Part shown: positions 12,576-26,877 of the stretch, one piece after another
How the letters are laid out: the number at the start of each line of letters is the position of its first letter
Position numbering within the stretch: the stretch's first letter is position 1
Assembly: GCA_034509925.1 (NCBI GenBank)
Contig: CM067531.1
Coordinates: forward strand, 9,046,319-9,110,318
Reading direction: 5' to 3'
DNA: 64,000 nucleotides
Source of the DNA: Hirudinaria manillensis
Lineage: Eukaryota > Annelida > Clitellata > Hirudinida > Hirudinidae
Notes under the pieces: generated by a model
What the model was told of the DNA's origin: nothing
What the model saw: only the letters and a program-made list of their open reading frames with translations
Databases searched by the model: none
Translations under genes and position numbers: made by a program

Positions 12576-15500
12576 TCAGAGCTTCAATTTCTTAATCTCC
12601 TCATTTTTGAAGTCATACCTGAAAAATAAAATCGTTTCAAAGGTATGATTGGATGATGTTGTAGCCTCTGGATCAAGATTTAGCAGCACAAAGATGACAT
12701 TACAAAACTCTCATATATTTTTGTGAATTAATTATATGTATTAATAAATATAAATATGTATTATAAAATAAATATAAATATAAATATGTATTATAAAATA
12801 AATATAAATATAAATATGTATTATAAAATAAATATAAATATGTATTAATTTAATTAGGAGCCACTACTAAACATTGCTAAATATTACTCTTATATTAAAT
12901 CACAAAAGACCTCATATCCCTAAAAAACTTATGAATGGGTTACAGACACACAAATGTCAAATATTAATAGCATTTTTGATTGTATATGAGAATAAATTAC
13001 AAAAAAGGTATATTATTAGAAAACATTTATATTACTATAAAAAAAAACAATTGGGCCAAACCTGAGACTGAGTACCATCCTGGCCTCAGCAGGCGTCAAT
13101 CTCCAGGTGAGGGGACCGGAATTGCTGCCCCAGTAGTCCATGATCTCCGAGACCTTTTCCAGGTTGAGTATGGTCCCCATCTGGTTGAGACGGGCAAACT
13201 TGTCCCTCACCGTCCAGGTGGTGATGTTGGTCAGGTAACCTACGAGGATTCTGATCTCCTTGTCAAACTGAAGGCCTCCGAGCTGTGATAAGTCATGGGA
13301 CTTAGTCGAGCAACTGATAGGCTCATGTATTTAATTTTGCTTATTTTATTTTTTTTTAAGTTTTATTTATTTTGTATTTCTTTGATAAATCATGAAAATG
13401 AATGATAATGTAATTTAAATTCAAATCAAAGTTAATGGGGTTTTTTTGGTAATTATAACCTAACTGGTCTATCTGTTGCCTATCAGGTCTAAGAAGGAGA
13501 TTGATAAATACTTTGAAATTCCAAGATAGACAGAAGCATGGATCATAAATAAAGCAGATCATCATCCTCATCATTGCAATCAACCTCATCATCGTCATCA
13601 TCATCCTCACAATCAACATGGCTGCAATCTTACCCTATTGAAGGTGGACTTCATTAGAACCTTCTCAAGCATGGTTGTGATCTCGCTGGAGAGATATCCA
13701 ACAAGTTGATCGTAATTGCCAGGAGTTAGGGAAGCCTTGACGAGTTGATATCAATATTTTAACCAATGTTGATCATTATTAATTAAGCCCAAACTCAACT
13801 GAGTTTGATCATATTAATTGAACTAATATAAATTTAATTAACTTAGCACTTTATTTGCAAACCATTTTAGTAGCTACCATGAGTTGTCACCATAACCTTC
13901 AGTGATATTACATCTAAATAGTTTTAAAATTGAAGGTCATGCTAATATTTTAACTAATTAAACCAATTTATTTGTCATAATTATCAAATTATTTTCATTA
14001 ACGACTGACTTTGAACGAGACAAGAAGATTGTCGATATTACATATCAGATTCTGAACCCAAGGGTCGTTTGCTTCGTATTGGGCCAGCTCCTCCTAAAAA
14101 TCAACAAACGAAGTAATAATTAATTACTTTTGTTAACAAGTTTAAAAATATATATAACCAGACTTTATAAATAATTGTTTATAATATTTAATGCTTAAAA
14201 ATGAATTAAAATGACAAAATACTAATAAATTATAAATATAATTAGCAACAATGCACTAATACAGCATCGGATTTCAAGCAAACGGTAATTGAACTTTGAT
14301 GGAACAGATTCAACCTCTGAGATGTTGTGACTGACTGACAGGAAGGAATCGATGAACGGCTTCAGACGCGGCCTCACCGCCGAGGTCACCAGCTGGTTGA
14401 ACCCGAAGGTCGTGACCTCTTTGAACCGACCCGAAATTTCGCCGAGATCCGAGAGGCAGCTCTGCAGCTTCGCCTTGGCCTGTTCAGAAGCCTGGCCGAA
14501 GTGCTTGCTGAGGTCCTCTTCGATGTTCTTCTTCAACGTCTGCAGGTACTCGCAGCTCACCTCGCAGTTGTTGAGAGTCGTCTGGAAAAATGACGAGTCG
14601 ATTTGAAATTGATGACAAAACAAAGTCATCAATCAATCACCTCACTCTAAATTGAAATCAACTAAACAGTCACTACACAGTGTATAATTTGGATTTAGCA
14701 CCACAAAGGCCCCACCATCATTCAATTCCATCCGTGCATTAACATCAACAACAATAACAACAACAATGACCCAACCAAGAATGCAGCCCTCGACTTTTCC
14801 CCTTCGATGTCAGTTGTCTGCAACCTCCCTCCGACGACAGTCGATTGGACGAGATTGAACGCCTGAGCCAAGTCGAAGCCGCTGACGTAACCCTGCCTGA
14901 GTCTGGTGAAGAGAACCTCCCTGAACTCCTGCTCGAGAACTGTGCACGCGTGATTCAACATGGCGCACACACCGTCCACACTCGAAGTGGACATGGCCCT
15001 CCTGGAGTTAAATATTGAAAAGAACCTGTCAGATATCTAGAGAAGTCTAGGTTGAATGTTTGAGTTATGACGAATTTGTTTTTAGAGATTACGAGTAGGT
15101 AAACTGTAATAAATTTATGTATAGTGGTAGTGCTGATGTCATTACTGGGTTTCTTCCATATTGTTCATTTATGGTAATACTGTTACTATTGTCATAGTTG
15201 TTATTGTCATCATCATCACCACCATCACCACCACCATCATCATCATCATCATCATCATAGTCGTTTTCATCTCTATCATCACCTGATGCACTTCTTGACC
15301 ACATAAAATGTGTCATCAACCATGCTAGAAGTTGTGGACCCATCTTCCACTGTGTCCATGCTAATGGCCTGAAAACGATTACCATGAATAAAATTGACTA
15401 AATCATTTGGAACCTCCACAAGGACATACAAGTGCACACTTAACAAACTCAGTTCATTCATATTCATGAGCCTAAATTCATTAATATTTTAATTAATTAA

Positions 15501-18500
15501 GTGACTGATTAATTAACTTCCAGTCATATGACATGTTACCTTGGCAACCATCTGCCTCATATAGTACTCCTCCATGGAGATGTAACTTCCAATGAATTCC
15601 TGGATGGCACAGTTCAACTCGCAAGTGTTTAGAAAGTTATCCGCCTCTGCCTTCTTTTCTAAAACGAATGAAGGAAGGTTGGATGGATGGTTGGATGGAT
15701 GGATGGATGGATGGATGGGTGGATGGATGGATGGATGGATGGATGGATGGATGGAATTAAGAATGGATGTAATTTCTGAATGGAGACCTTTTTGCTTCTC
15801 TTCTTCTTGATGAGCAACATCAATGTCATTCTAAAAGCAAAATAAGAAGCATTGGAGTTTTGATCAAATCTTTGGCCTCAACCAAATATTAATTAACTTA
15901 ACATGAATGCCATGCCATAAAGACTGCTTTTAAAATTACTCACTACTATATAATAATAATTATAATCTTACTAACTATAATAATAATAATAATAATAATA
16001 ATAATCACCATCCATCAAGAAGTGCCTTTATGGAATATGCAAACTCACATAAATCCTCCTTTTCAGAAATCTTACATACATGTCAGCCCTAGCTCCTATG
16101 GTGGCAATTTCAACCAATAGGATGTCAATGTCCTTTGGGTCGATCCTAGTAAATTAGGTCATGCTATTAATATTGTTTATCTGATGTGAATGTTTATTTT
16201 TAACTAGGGATGTACTGGATTTTGTTGATCAGTAAAAAGTTTAATGAACTAGTTATTTCTGCAGCTATTGATTGGTCAGAATGTAAAAGTTGTTTACTTT
16301 TCAATTGTGGTTCCTCGTTGTTGGAAGCTGCTCTGTTGGATCACCTGGAGCTATTCATGGAAAAATAAAATTAAAATATATGAAAATATGTCTTGCCACT
16401 CCATGTCAAAAGTATTTATTTATTTATTTTTATTATACTAAGATATTTAAATGAAGTTATAAAAAATACCTTTCTATCAAAACTTCTGGTCTGCTTGAAC
16501 TGAGCAATAATATTCCTGACTTGTCTGTCACATTCCTTCTGTATATACTGTATCATGGTTAGCATCAAACCATGTCCTGAGAATAATTATGATAATGATT
16601 GTGATGAATGAATGAATGAATGAACGAACGAACGAACAAACAAACGAATGAATTATGGTTCTTAAGAAAGATGTCTTTTCTAGATCAATTTGTCATTCAA
16701 AGGACAGAAATTATTTCAGTTTACTGAGAAATCATAATATTTTAATCATCATCATCATCGTTATCATCATCTCAATCATCAGCATGACCATAACTCCTAA
16801 TCACCGTAATATGTTTCCACAAGAGGCTGATGTATTTCGATGAGCCTTGCAACATCCTCAAACAGCAACGTTGAGGCGTCTGCAAAGACAACAGGTGCCC
16901 TTTTGTCACTGCCACTCACGGACAGGGTTTTGGAAATCTTCTTCTCTGTTGCTTCGCTCAACTGCAGGTGCAAAAAAATAAATTGTATTTCAGAGATAAT
17001 TCAAGGGATTGTTACAGAACTGCTAATATTTTAGTCGTACATTTTGAAATCAAACGGAACATAATGTGAATGACACTAGTTCAATGCTTTTAATAAAGTT
17101 GATGCTTAATAATTATGACCTGCCCTCATAATAATAGTAATGATCCTCACAATGAGTAGTTCTGAGATATCGTTGCATAAACTACATTACATAATATTAG
17201 CATAATTGTAATCATCATTATCATCATTGTCGTCACCATCACCACCATCACCTGGGAACAAAGGTACTTGGAAAACTTGGCCAGTCCGCTCTGGTTCTCC
17301 CCGATGAGAGGAAAAGTCTTGAAGAACCTCTCGACGCTTGCCGCGTCCCTGTTCATGACGGCCGCGTCGAACTTGTTGTGGACGATGCTCTTCAGCTTCG
17401 TCTGTGCCTCGTGCAGCAGCTTGAACGACGTGTCCAGCGTGCTGCCTTGAAGGAGATCATAATTATTGGAGATTATAATTATTATGACTACTTAACAGTA
17501 ACAAATAATTCTAGAAATCATAGAAATTATAGTGAATATCATTTATGCCAATTATGAAGAAAAGATGATTGAAATCATTACTAAAATTACTAAACAATAT
17601 AGTATTATAATTAATAATCCAATACAAAATAAACAACAACAGCATTAAAACACAAATGATAAAAGAAATTTGTGTGAATGTTGAACGATACCTTCATTAG
17701 CATCAGCACTCATCCTCAGAATATCCTCATCCAAAGTCAGAAATCTGTGAACGTGGGCAGCTGCCTATTATTGAAACAATGTACTCTAAAACAATGTACA
17801 CTTCATTATGTACACTTCATCATGTACACTTCATTACCATCACTTGAGTGTTAAATGATGTCTCCAACAACAAATATTAAAATTGATTTAAATAACCATT
17901 TAAAATTTATTACTTATATTGATATGATATATTTTATCACTATGTCACTTAGAAGCAAAAAAGCAGTATACAAATGTTATGCAAGGAAATTAATAATAAT
18001 AATAATAATGATAATAATAATAATAATAATAAAAATTACCATTTAAAAAAATTAGTTAGCCATTAGTGATCTCAAGCCAATATCAATCAACCTTCTCATA
18101 ATCTTCATCCTGGAGTGCAGTTTGAACTCCATCAGTGCAAAACTTCAGGTCCAATATGTCCTCCACTCTTTGCAGACAAACCATCACCCTGTTCTTTAAT
18201 AATTAAGTTATTTACCATTAATTTAATAACAATAATAATAATAATAATTAGTTTTAGCAGTAATACAATTTACTGTTTACCACAATATTAAGTAGATGTA
18301 AACATATGCTGCAATGTTTTTACTATTAATTATTATTAATCCAATGTTTCAAAAATTATTGAGTATCAAATCTGGCTTAATCACTATAACTGCAAAGCAT
18401 TTGTAGGTTGCTATGCTTTGAATTAAGTAAATGCTACCAAAGTTGTTAAATAATAATAATAATGTTATTAATAATAGGCATTTACAACCAAGCCAGAGAA

Positions 18501-19466
18501 AAAAATAGTGCTATTCAGATTCTGATCTGACAATAAATGGTTAAATAAATATAACTAATCCATCAATCAGTAAACTGATGCTAGCAAAACATACCTTAGC
18601 CAAATCCAATTGCCTAACTTTACTGCTCACATTATCAGCAAGAGTGGAAGTAAAGGAAATCATTCCAGAAAGTTGCTTTGAGTCATTTTCCACAAGGGTT
18701 AAGTTTGGTCTACATGAAAATGATTTGAAGTGAAACACTGCAGATGTATGATAAAAGTCACAAAACTGTCTAAAATGACATTAAAGGCATAAACAGATAA
18801 ATAAGATTTCATAGATTTTAAATTAGCCTTGACACCAAAAATAATGAACAACATAATCAAACAGTACTATCACAAAATTGCCAACTTTATTTAGATTTAT
18901 ATTTGAAATGGATAAAATATTTTGAATACTGACATAACAGAATTGAGTGACTGCATCTTTGCCTCAAGTGATGCTTGTGACTGCAAAAGTTCCTCCAATT
19001 CTCCATCCACTCGTTGCTATAAAGTATTTTGATACTATTTCAAATGTTCAACTCACATCTGAATGCAATCAAAAATATTGCTTAATTATATCAGAAACCT
19101 TCCAAACAAAAACAGAAAGCTTTTGGGACTTTAATGATTACTTATTCAGAAGTTGCCTATGCTGCAACTCTACTTGTTATTAAAATACTTCAATTAAAAA
19201 CTATAAAAAAATGAAAGCTTTATCATAATAAACATATTTAAACATAATAAACATTAAAACTAGCATTCACCTAGCCTAATAATCACCTATTATAATCATG
19301 AGATTGACGTACATGAAATCAGTGATGATATTAAATCGTTTTGTAACTAAAGGGGCAAAATTACCTCTTCTGCACTGAGCTCCTCAAACGCTTTCATAAT
19401 GTCGCTGAGCTTTGTTAATTTATCGGTATTTTCGCTCGTTCCTTTGACATAAACTTTGCTATCCAT
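12576..19466 (-). CDS. COG4: Conserved oligomeric Golgi complex subunit 4
   Basis: COG4 is a lobe A subunit of the COG tether, which works with SNAREs and Sly1 in intra-Golgi retrograde transport. Nineteen exons join in phase: 19365-19466, 18934-19016, 18595-18709, 18092-18193, 17692-17764, 17252-17445, 16805-16961, 16470-16576, 16298-16344, 16049-16145, 15788-15830, 15540-15658, 15283-15368, 14776-15001, 14315-14581, 14010-14093, 13634-13735, 13062-13282 and 12576-12618. The product is 755 residues; human COG4 is 785. Blocks close to human include [84 protein letters not shown] and [17 protein letters not shown]. The 43-nt last exon gives [12 protein letters not shown], like IDFRSEDIKRLRL. 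The second exon ends at a GTCAGT donor, chosen because the phase then fits. Several introns contain microsatellites. Confidence 0.97.
12745..12842. repeat. Tandem repeat, about 36-bp AT-rich unit
   Basis: About three near-identical copies of a 36-bp unit containing AAATATGTATTATAAAATAA, in the last intron of COG4. Confidence 0.75.
13556..13618. repeat. CAT/ATC repeat tract in COG4 intron
   Basis: Imperfect ATCATC units in the intron between exons 13062-13282 and 13634-13735, ending close to the downstream donor of the latter exon. Confidence 0.7.
15185..15258. repeat. CAT/CACCAT repeat tract in COG4 intron
   Basis: Perfect and imperfect CAT units, beginning about 25 bp from the exon at 15283-15368. 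Confidence 0.75.
15680..15755. repeat. (GGAT)n microsatellite in a very short COG4 intron
   Basis: About 19 GGAT units with a few interruptions fill most of the 129-bp intron between exons 15540-15658 and 15788-15830. Confidence 0.9.
15976..16005. repeat. (TAA)n microsatellite
   Basis: About ten perfect AAT/TAA units in a COG4 intron. Confidence 0.85.
17997..18035. repeat. (AAT)n microsatellite
   Basis: Near-perfect AAT units in a COG4 intron, upstream of the exon 17692-17764 in the direction of transcription. Confidence 0.8.
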
Positions 19467-20644
19467 CATAATTCTATTTTTTCACTAGGGGTCTATCCGA
19501 AATGCTCTCATCGATACACCATGCGTGTCCAAAACATTTATACCAGTTTCACTTTTAAAGAGATGTGCGGAAATCAACATAAAGCTAATGTTCCAGATTT
19601 ACAATTTTTAACTTAGTGTTGTAATCCAAACCAAGCTTATTGCTAATAAAATAGTGACACTACACAGGAGCGCATAATTCACCTGAACTTACCCACTATC
19701 TGAATTACCGACTGGAAGTTTCAAACCTCCCTCCCGTTTCCCATATGCAATAATTAAGTTAAACTAACTCATCGACTATAGTACCATATATATTTATTCA
19801 ATCTATTTGAAACACACTCATTATTTATTCTATTATAGATCAAGTAATAAGTTGACGCAAGCTTTCCGCGTCTGCTGGAACCAGACCCGAGCAGCACGCA
19901 GTCATCTCAATTCCTCTATGGAGAGTGAGGCTAGAAGCATAAAAATTCATAATATTACGACGTGCTTTTTATTTATGGACAAAACTAAAAGCATTGGCCC
20001 ACATTTAAGCTGTATCGTGGCTCCAAATTCATTGGAAATTGATATGAAATAACTTAGATAAGCTAAGAATTAATTCAATAAATACAAATATTTATGTTCA
20101 GAGACTTCACAGCAGACTTTGCTTTCTAAAATCATAAATGTCAGGAAATCATAAATAAAAAATCTGAACATTCCTCAAGCAAAAATAATAACTCTTATTC
20201 GACGTCCCATGAATTTGACGTCATTTCTTTAGAAAGATTATTACAGAGATTTGATTATTGCTATGACTCCTTAGTTTTTTCTTAACAAGCCTCTTTTGAA
20301 GTAAGATCAAGTATTTTGGAACGAAGTTATTTTACCGAGGTTAGTTCATGCAACATTTGTTCATAATTTAGATAATTGATGGTCCGCCGTTAATGTCCTA
20401 TTAACTTTTTCCATTTGCAACTCTGCATACTAACATGTACGGTCACCTTTCGAACTAGAAATCTAAAAAAAATTGCATCTGATAATTGCTAATGCTAAAT
20501 GGAATCACCATTTCACATGAGAAAATTGTTTAAACTAGTATTGGTAATAAAATCAGTCACTGTTGTGGTATAATAATGAGGAGGGCTTTTGATGGCATAA
20601 CGTAAAGGACGATTAATTTTTAAATTGATCGCAGGCACCCTCGA
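19467..20644. promoter_or_regulatory. Intergenic region between divergent COG4 and GAPDH
   Basis: About 1.2 kb between the COG4 ATG (minus) and the GAPDH ATG (plus). A pyrimidine-poor AG at 20633-20634, just upstream of the GAPDH ATG, could be a 5'-UTR splice acceptor. An open frame at 19807-20052 shows no family match. No clear TATA box was identified. Confidence 0.4.
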
Positions 20645-21805
<1,161 letters not shown>

Positions 21806-23361
21806 AATCTAACCCCAGGAGTCACTCAGATTTTTAAATTTTTTTTTTTTTTGTAGGAAGAACTTGTTTACCATTAACAAGCGCAATTTATCGATTCAAA
21901 GTTTTACAATGTTTTAAGCATGTCTTTTTTAGAAATAAAAGTTCTGCCTCAGCATATCACGCATCAGTCAAAGTAATTTAAATGTTGAATTGGACGTAAA
22001 GGTTCCTTCAATTATTAACATGACCACGCTTATATGGCTTGCAATGGGCATTCTCTGGATATACAAACTTCAATGCATAGAATTTTATTCCTTTAAACCA
22101 AATTGCCGTGAAAATTACAGAAACAAGAGTTAAATTACAAATGATATTAATACTAGAGAAGAAAATCAATCTTCTCAACTAATTCAACAGAACTCTCAGA
22201 AACATAACATTTGGACCAAAAATAGTGACTGACATGCTAAACTGTTAACAATTATCTACAAAAAAAACAAATCTTAAACTAAATGTAAAGAAATAAACCA
22301 AAGGAAGCCTCAACCCTGAATAACTAACTGTGCTTTATTTCAAGCAATGGAGTACTATGTTATCGATTGTAAACCAAGCATTGTTATCTCGTAAAGTGTT
22401 ATCGCACTTCTGTCTCCATCTTTGTTTGAGAAACACATGCAATAAGAATTGACTGATGAAAAAGAAAACACCAACACCTTATTAATCACAAAATGAAACA
22501 TTACAGGTAATGAATGTGACAAGACAGATGCAAGTTTAAAATTATAATTCTTAAAGCAATAACTGACTCAGATGAGCTGATATTAAAACTATGAGGCATT
22601 ATTGAAGAGGCAAAAAAAAAAGACTAAATCAGTCCCTCTCTATCCCTTTCATCAGGCACAACAAATTTGTTTCCTTTTGGTACCATGGAGTGCCTCGGCC
22701 CCTGACACAAAAGAAGGGCAAAGACACTAGCAGAGGCACAGGCCATTCACTCTGGAATCACATTAATCAAACAGAAACTGCCAGATTACAAAACAAATGT
22801 AAGATTTACTGTGCAAAGGCACAAACATGTGAAACGGGCACCAGTTACAACCAACTTTTGGAAATTTATATTTCCTGTTGACACGTAATGGCCATAAAAT
22901 TGGACGTGTTTGCTGATATGTTGAGTACTTTTCAAACAAAAATTAATAGATTCATAACTACAATGAATAAAGCAATAAATATAATTATTAATAATTAGAT
23001 TATCTGATTACCCAAATTAGTAAGTAATGAAATGTCACAAAACTCCATGTGCCAAAGCTAATACATTCATTGCTAATACAATAAGATAGATACTATTTTA
23101 TTAATGACAATAACATATGATGTTATATTGAGCAGCATGCAACTAACATAAAATATGAGATAATACAATTTGGACCTGCCGGAAAAGACATGAAACGATC
23201 CTAAATACGTACTGATAAATAATAGCGAATTAAATTTAATGAACAATTCGGAACAACATAATCGTTATATTTTTTTTTAAATAGATATTGTAGCAGGTAA
23301 ATCTCTTTTCACTTTTCAAACCATCTTCGCTTGCTTCACTTTCAAATCCACAGACAACCGA
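21806..23361. other. Convergent 3' region of GAPDH and KDEL receptor
   Basis: About 1.6 kb between two convergent stop codons. A plus-strand AATAAA at 21934-21939, about 130 bp past the GAPDH stop, is a likely polyadenylation signal. The rest is AT-rich and probably contains the KDEL receptor 3' UTR. No gene or large repeat is seen. Confidence 0.55.
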
Positions 23362-24732
23362 TTACACCACAATGGAGAGTGACTTGCCTCTCATGACTGG
23401 AATCAATTGAACTAAGTTAATGAATTATTATTATTATTATTATTATTTTTATTAGTATTATTACCACACATATAATCTAAATTTATCCAATCAGGCCTTC
23501 ATCATCATAATCATCAACCTTGGCAACAAAATTACCTCTGGTGACATAGAGATAAAAGAAATCGCAATAAAATACTGTCTGGACACATCCAGATACCACT
23601 GGTATCAGTTCCATGTAGTCTTGGTAATAGTATCTGTTGAAAATGAATATTAAATGATTAAGGACTTTCAAGATTAGCTAATGATGCAGATTAAATTCAT
23701 GCTTGTGATATGCACTTATATTGTCAAAAATCATCCAAGTTTCATTTTCAAGACAAAATTTGAAAATTAGTCATAACATAAACAACAATATTCCTAGTTC
23801 CAATGCAATACTTTTAAAATATATGTCTTTATGTTATAACACAATACATTTAAAGTACCTATAGGCCCAGTTAACAATGTAAAGGGCTCTGTAGAGTCCA
23901 AGAGCAAAGAGGTAGTGATAGGTAATGGTCTCGGCTTCTCCGGTTTTGACAATCATGTGAAGCTGTGGAAGGATGGCCACTGATTCTAGGTAGATGGAAA
24001 ACGTCCACAAGATCTTAAAGATATTGAACGCATTTCCTCAATATTAATAATAATATTTAATTTATAAAGTGCCGTATGCAAGCAAAATTTTTTTAACATT
24101 TTCAAAAGTGGAGAACAATATTGCCAACTTATAAAAATGGGTTCATAGTAAGAATTTGCATTACAAGAGAAAATCTGTGCCACAGCAATAATATTTGACT
24201 ACTGATTTTACAAAGAAGGCTTTGACTCACCTCCAGCAGCTTTGAATTTTGATGAGTGAAAAGAGTTAAAATTAAAGATCCCAGTATAGGCAGGCTCAAA
24301 TAGAATGTGTCTTCACTCTTATCATAAGTTGCAGAAAAGTGACAGTATATTAGATATATAGTTAGATATGTTAAAAGTATGAAAATAATCTTCATAATAG
24401 AGTTGTAGTATGAATAAAAGTAATCAAATAAGTCGAGGTATCTGCAGGTGAAAACTATGGCAAAAAGAACTTGAGATTTTCCAGACAACCCTGTAAATGC
24501 ATAGTAAAATTGAGCGTGAAAATATGCACTTAAACACTTCAACAAAGCTTAAATGACAAGAATTAATAATCGAAAAATGTGCAATACTTTTCACGAAAAG
24601 AAAACAAACATAAGAAATACTACAACATATGCAAAACGAACCAGAGCATGATCGAGACCGTATGATTTTTACCAGCAAAATAATAATTGCTAGCAAATGG
24701 GAAAAATCCCCCGCAAGCCTGAAAACATTCAT
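23362..24732 (-). CDS. KDELR: ER lumen protein-retaining (KDEL) receptor
   Basis: A seven-helix receptor that retrieves KDEL-tagged ER proteins from the Golgi in COPI vesicles. Five exons join in phase: 24642-24732, 24231-24490, 23859-24013, 23536-23633 and 23362-23396, giving 212 residues, the same as human KDELR2. It opens [73 protein letters not shown] and [13 protein letters not shown] all match the family, and [12 protein letters not shown] ends the last helix. The 35-nt last coding exon supplies the cytosolic tail [11 protein letters not shown], aligning with VLKGKKLSLPA. If that intron were retained, the frame would instead end [17 protein letters not shown]. The N-terminal half is moderately divergent ([17 protein letters not shown]). 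The tail carries fewer lysines than usual. Confidence 0.95.
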
Positions 24733-26202
24733 TATCGTAAAAACTTCAGTCAAATGCAACTGATGATGAAGGCTAATGATGTGTCAAAATTGGTAAAATG
24801 GGACTACCAAGATTAATAATAGTTTAGATTAAAAGCCGTTAGTAATGTGTTGCTAATGATAATATTTAGTTTCAAACCAGCTTTCAAAAAATAATTGTAA
24901 CACGTATTAAAAACGCAGCACAGTAAGAATTTTGACTAGGTATAAAAAGTTTTTCTTTGCCGTCATAAAGTAGGACGAATATCCAATGTAGAGAAATTGA
25001 ATAAGCTGGTAATTTTATTATCCAAAACCTTGTCTCGTCAGATTAGCTTTTCTGAAACATTTATATCTTGTAATATCATCTAAATGCCAATAAGTGGAGA
25101 TCAAAGCCTCCCTCTGCTGCGCCACTTGTTCATTTAAGGTTTGATTCACAAATTTTAAGAAATTTCCAGGTCGTAGCCCCTGCTTCCGCAATTTCTTTGT
25201 TTATAAGTAACTAACTGGGATAAAGCGTAGTGAGGACAAATTTTATTGTTGGGGAAACTGATTGAAATGAATGAGTTAGCTCGAAACCAAAGTATCAGAC
25301 CTATATCCTAAGAATAAGTATATATTTCAATGCTAACGAATTTTAATATCACTGGCTTTTATCGCTGGAATTAAACCTTGGGCTTTTTACTCAAGTCAAC
25401 TAGCGCATGCCTAGTTCCAGTTAGCAATAGGAAATATTAGTTTCTTAGATATTTTGTATTTTATTAGTACCATTGGATTTGTTTGAAACGTTCTTTGTTT
25501 AAGTAATTAAAACATTAATATATTTACTGGCTATTCATAGTCAAATGGAAGTTAAAAGGCACAATACTAAAACATCTTCGGTCTCTACAAGACTTATTTA
25601 ACCACTGCTGTTGATTATTTTATTACGTCACTAAGAGCCTAAAGCAGAGAGGGAGGACGTCTTACTGTCTGGCGGGTTCTTTGACACGTCCAGTCTAAGT
25701 TTCAATTTACATAATTGACAACAATACATAATAAAAAGGATGGCATTTCTTTGATTTTTAATCCTTAAAATTACAAAAATTCATTGTTTCTACCAATTCC
25801 AAGAAATTAAAAATCGTCTCCTTTACAATACCACAAACTGACGAATCTGTCCGGTGCCTGGGGCACTGAGAGTAATGAAATAATCAATAAGGATGTTGTT
25901 TGGCAACGTTTTATTTCAATTCAAATGTAATTTACATTAACAAAAAAAAATGTCCATTATCAAATTTCTTTTCTTAATAAAAGAGAACACAAATTCGCAA
26001 ATTGGAATGAATAATGACACCTATAAACAATGGTAATTACCTGAGATTGAAGTTAGAACAAATCCACAATTTAACCGTGTATTAGTGAAAGTTCACTGGT
26101 CACTTTTACAGTAACTTTAATACACTTTTCATCACATCATATCATCTCTGGCGTTCTACAGTCATCCGAAATTCATACATAACTTTATAAATTTCGCTAG
26201 GT
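24733..26202. other. Intergenic region, no gene assigned
   Basis: About 1.5 kb between the KDEL receptor start and the end of the membrane-protein gene, both on the minus strand. It is AT-rich, with no open frame of note and no large repeat. Confidence 0.5.
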
Positions 26203-26877
26203 TTAAAACTTCAAGTTGCCTTTTTTTTCTTCGGACGGATTTCCATTGTCTGAAATTTGCTGGTGAGGATTCATGGGGAACTTGTTTCCATACAAGTGTA
26301 CCATCCAAGGCCGTCGTGTCTTTCGTTTCTTTGTGTTTTTATAAGCCTCTTTATTTTCTAAACTCTTCAAAAAATCGGTAGAAATGGGTTTGATCTCCAT
26401 AGCATGTTCGGTCTCCATAGTAGAAAATTCTAAATTGGCAGCCCTTGGTTCAATTCTAAGTTTTAAACTTCCTAGAGTGCTGTCTAGTCTGATTTGCGAC
26501 AAATGCTGCCTCAGCTCATGAAGAGATACTGGATCCAGCTTTCTTGATTCTAGTGAGTTTGATGGATCTTCGCCTCTTTCCTGTGCTTCCAGATCCAACG
26601 AGAGATCTTGTAATATATCGTGAACCTCATAGCCTCGCGTTCTTATACGCTCGATCACCTTATATATTTCATGTTTCGATCCCTTTTTAGTAAATTTTTG
26701 AGGAAATGTAACATCTGAGGAGTGAAATGGTTTTTCCGTAGTCGTTGTCGTCGGATTTTGATCTTTGTCGCGAAGAATAGAAACGAGAAAAAATGAAGCC
26801 AGAATGACAGAGGCGATGAAGATGGTTATTCCCAGGCAGGCTATGAAGGCGGTCATATGTTTGTTTCCGTCTGGCAT
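26203..26877 (-). CDS. Unrecognised single-pass (type II-like) membrane protein
   Basis: A single open frame of 224 residues that I do not recognise. Residues 1-8 are polar, and residues 9-34 form one strongly hydrophobic segment (FIACLGITIFIASVILASFF), like a signal anchor. A Thr-rich stretch (NPTTTTTEKP) follows. Residues 65-140 are charged and probably helical (IYKVIERIRTRGYEVHD, LSLDLEAQERGEDPS, LHELRQHLSQIRLDSTLG). The C-terminus has a basic cluster (NTKKRKTRRPWMVHLYG) and ends EEKKGNLKF. There are no cysteines beyond the membrane segment. The start follows an AG dinucleotide, so the ATG may open just after a 5'-UTR intron. Frame length and the clear N-terminal architecture argue that it is real. 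Orientation and function are unknown. Confidence 0.6.
   Translation of the reverse strand: MPDGNKHMTAFIACLGITIFIASVILASFFLVSILRDKDQNPTTTTTEKPFHSSDVTFPQKFTKKGSKHEIYKVIERIRTRGYEVHDILQDLSLDLEAQERGEDPSNSLESRKLDPVSLHELRQHLSQIRLDSTLGSLKLRIEPRAANLEFSTMETEHAMEIKPISTDFLKSLENKEAYKNTKKRKTRRPWMVHLYGNKFPMNPHQQISDNGNPSEEKKGNLKF

Noticed and set aside
23270..23345. Alternative KDEL receptor tail reading GLKSEKRFTC
   Set aside because: Poor acceptor context; the exon at 23362-23396 has a better acceptor, the right phase and exactly restores the family length.
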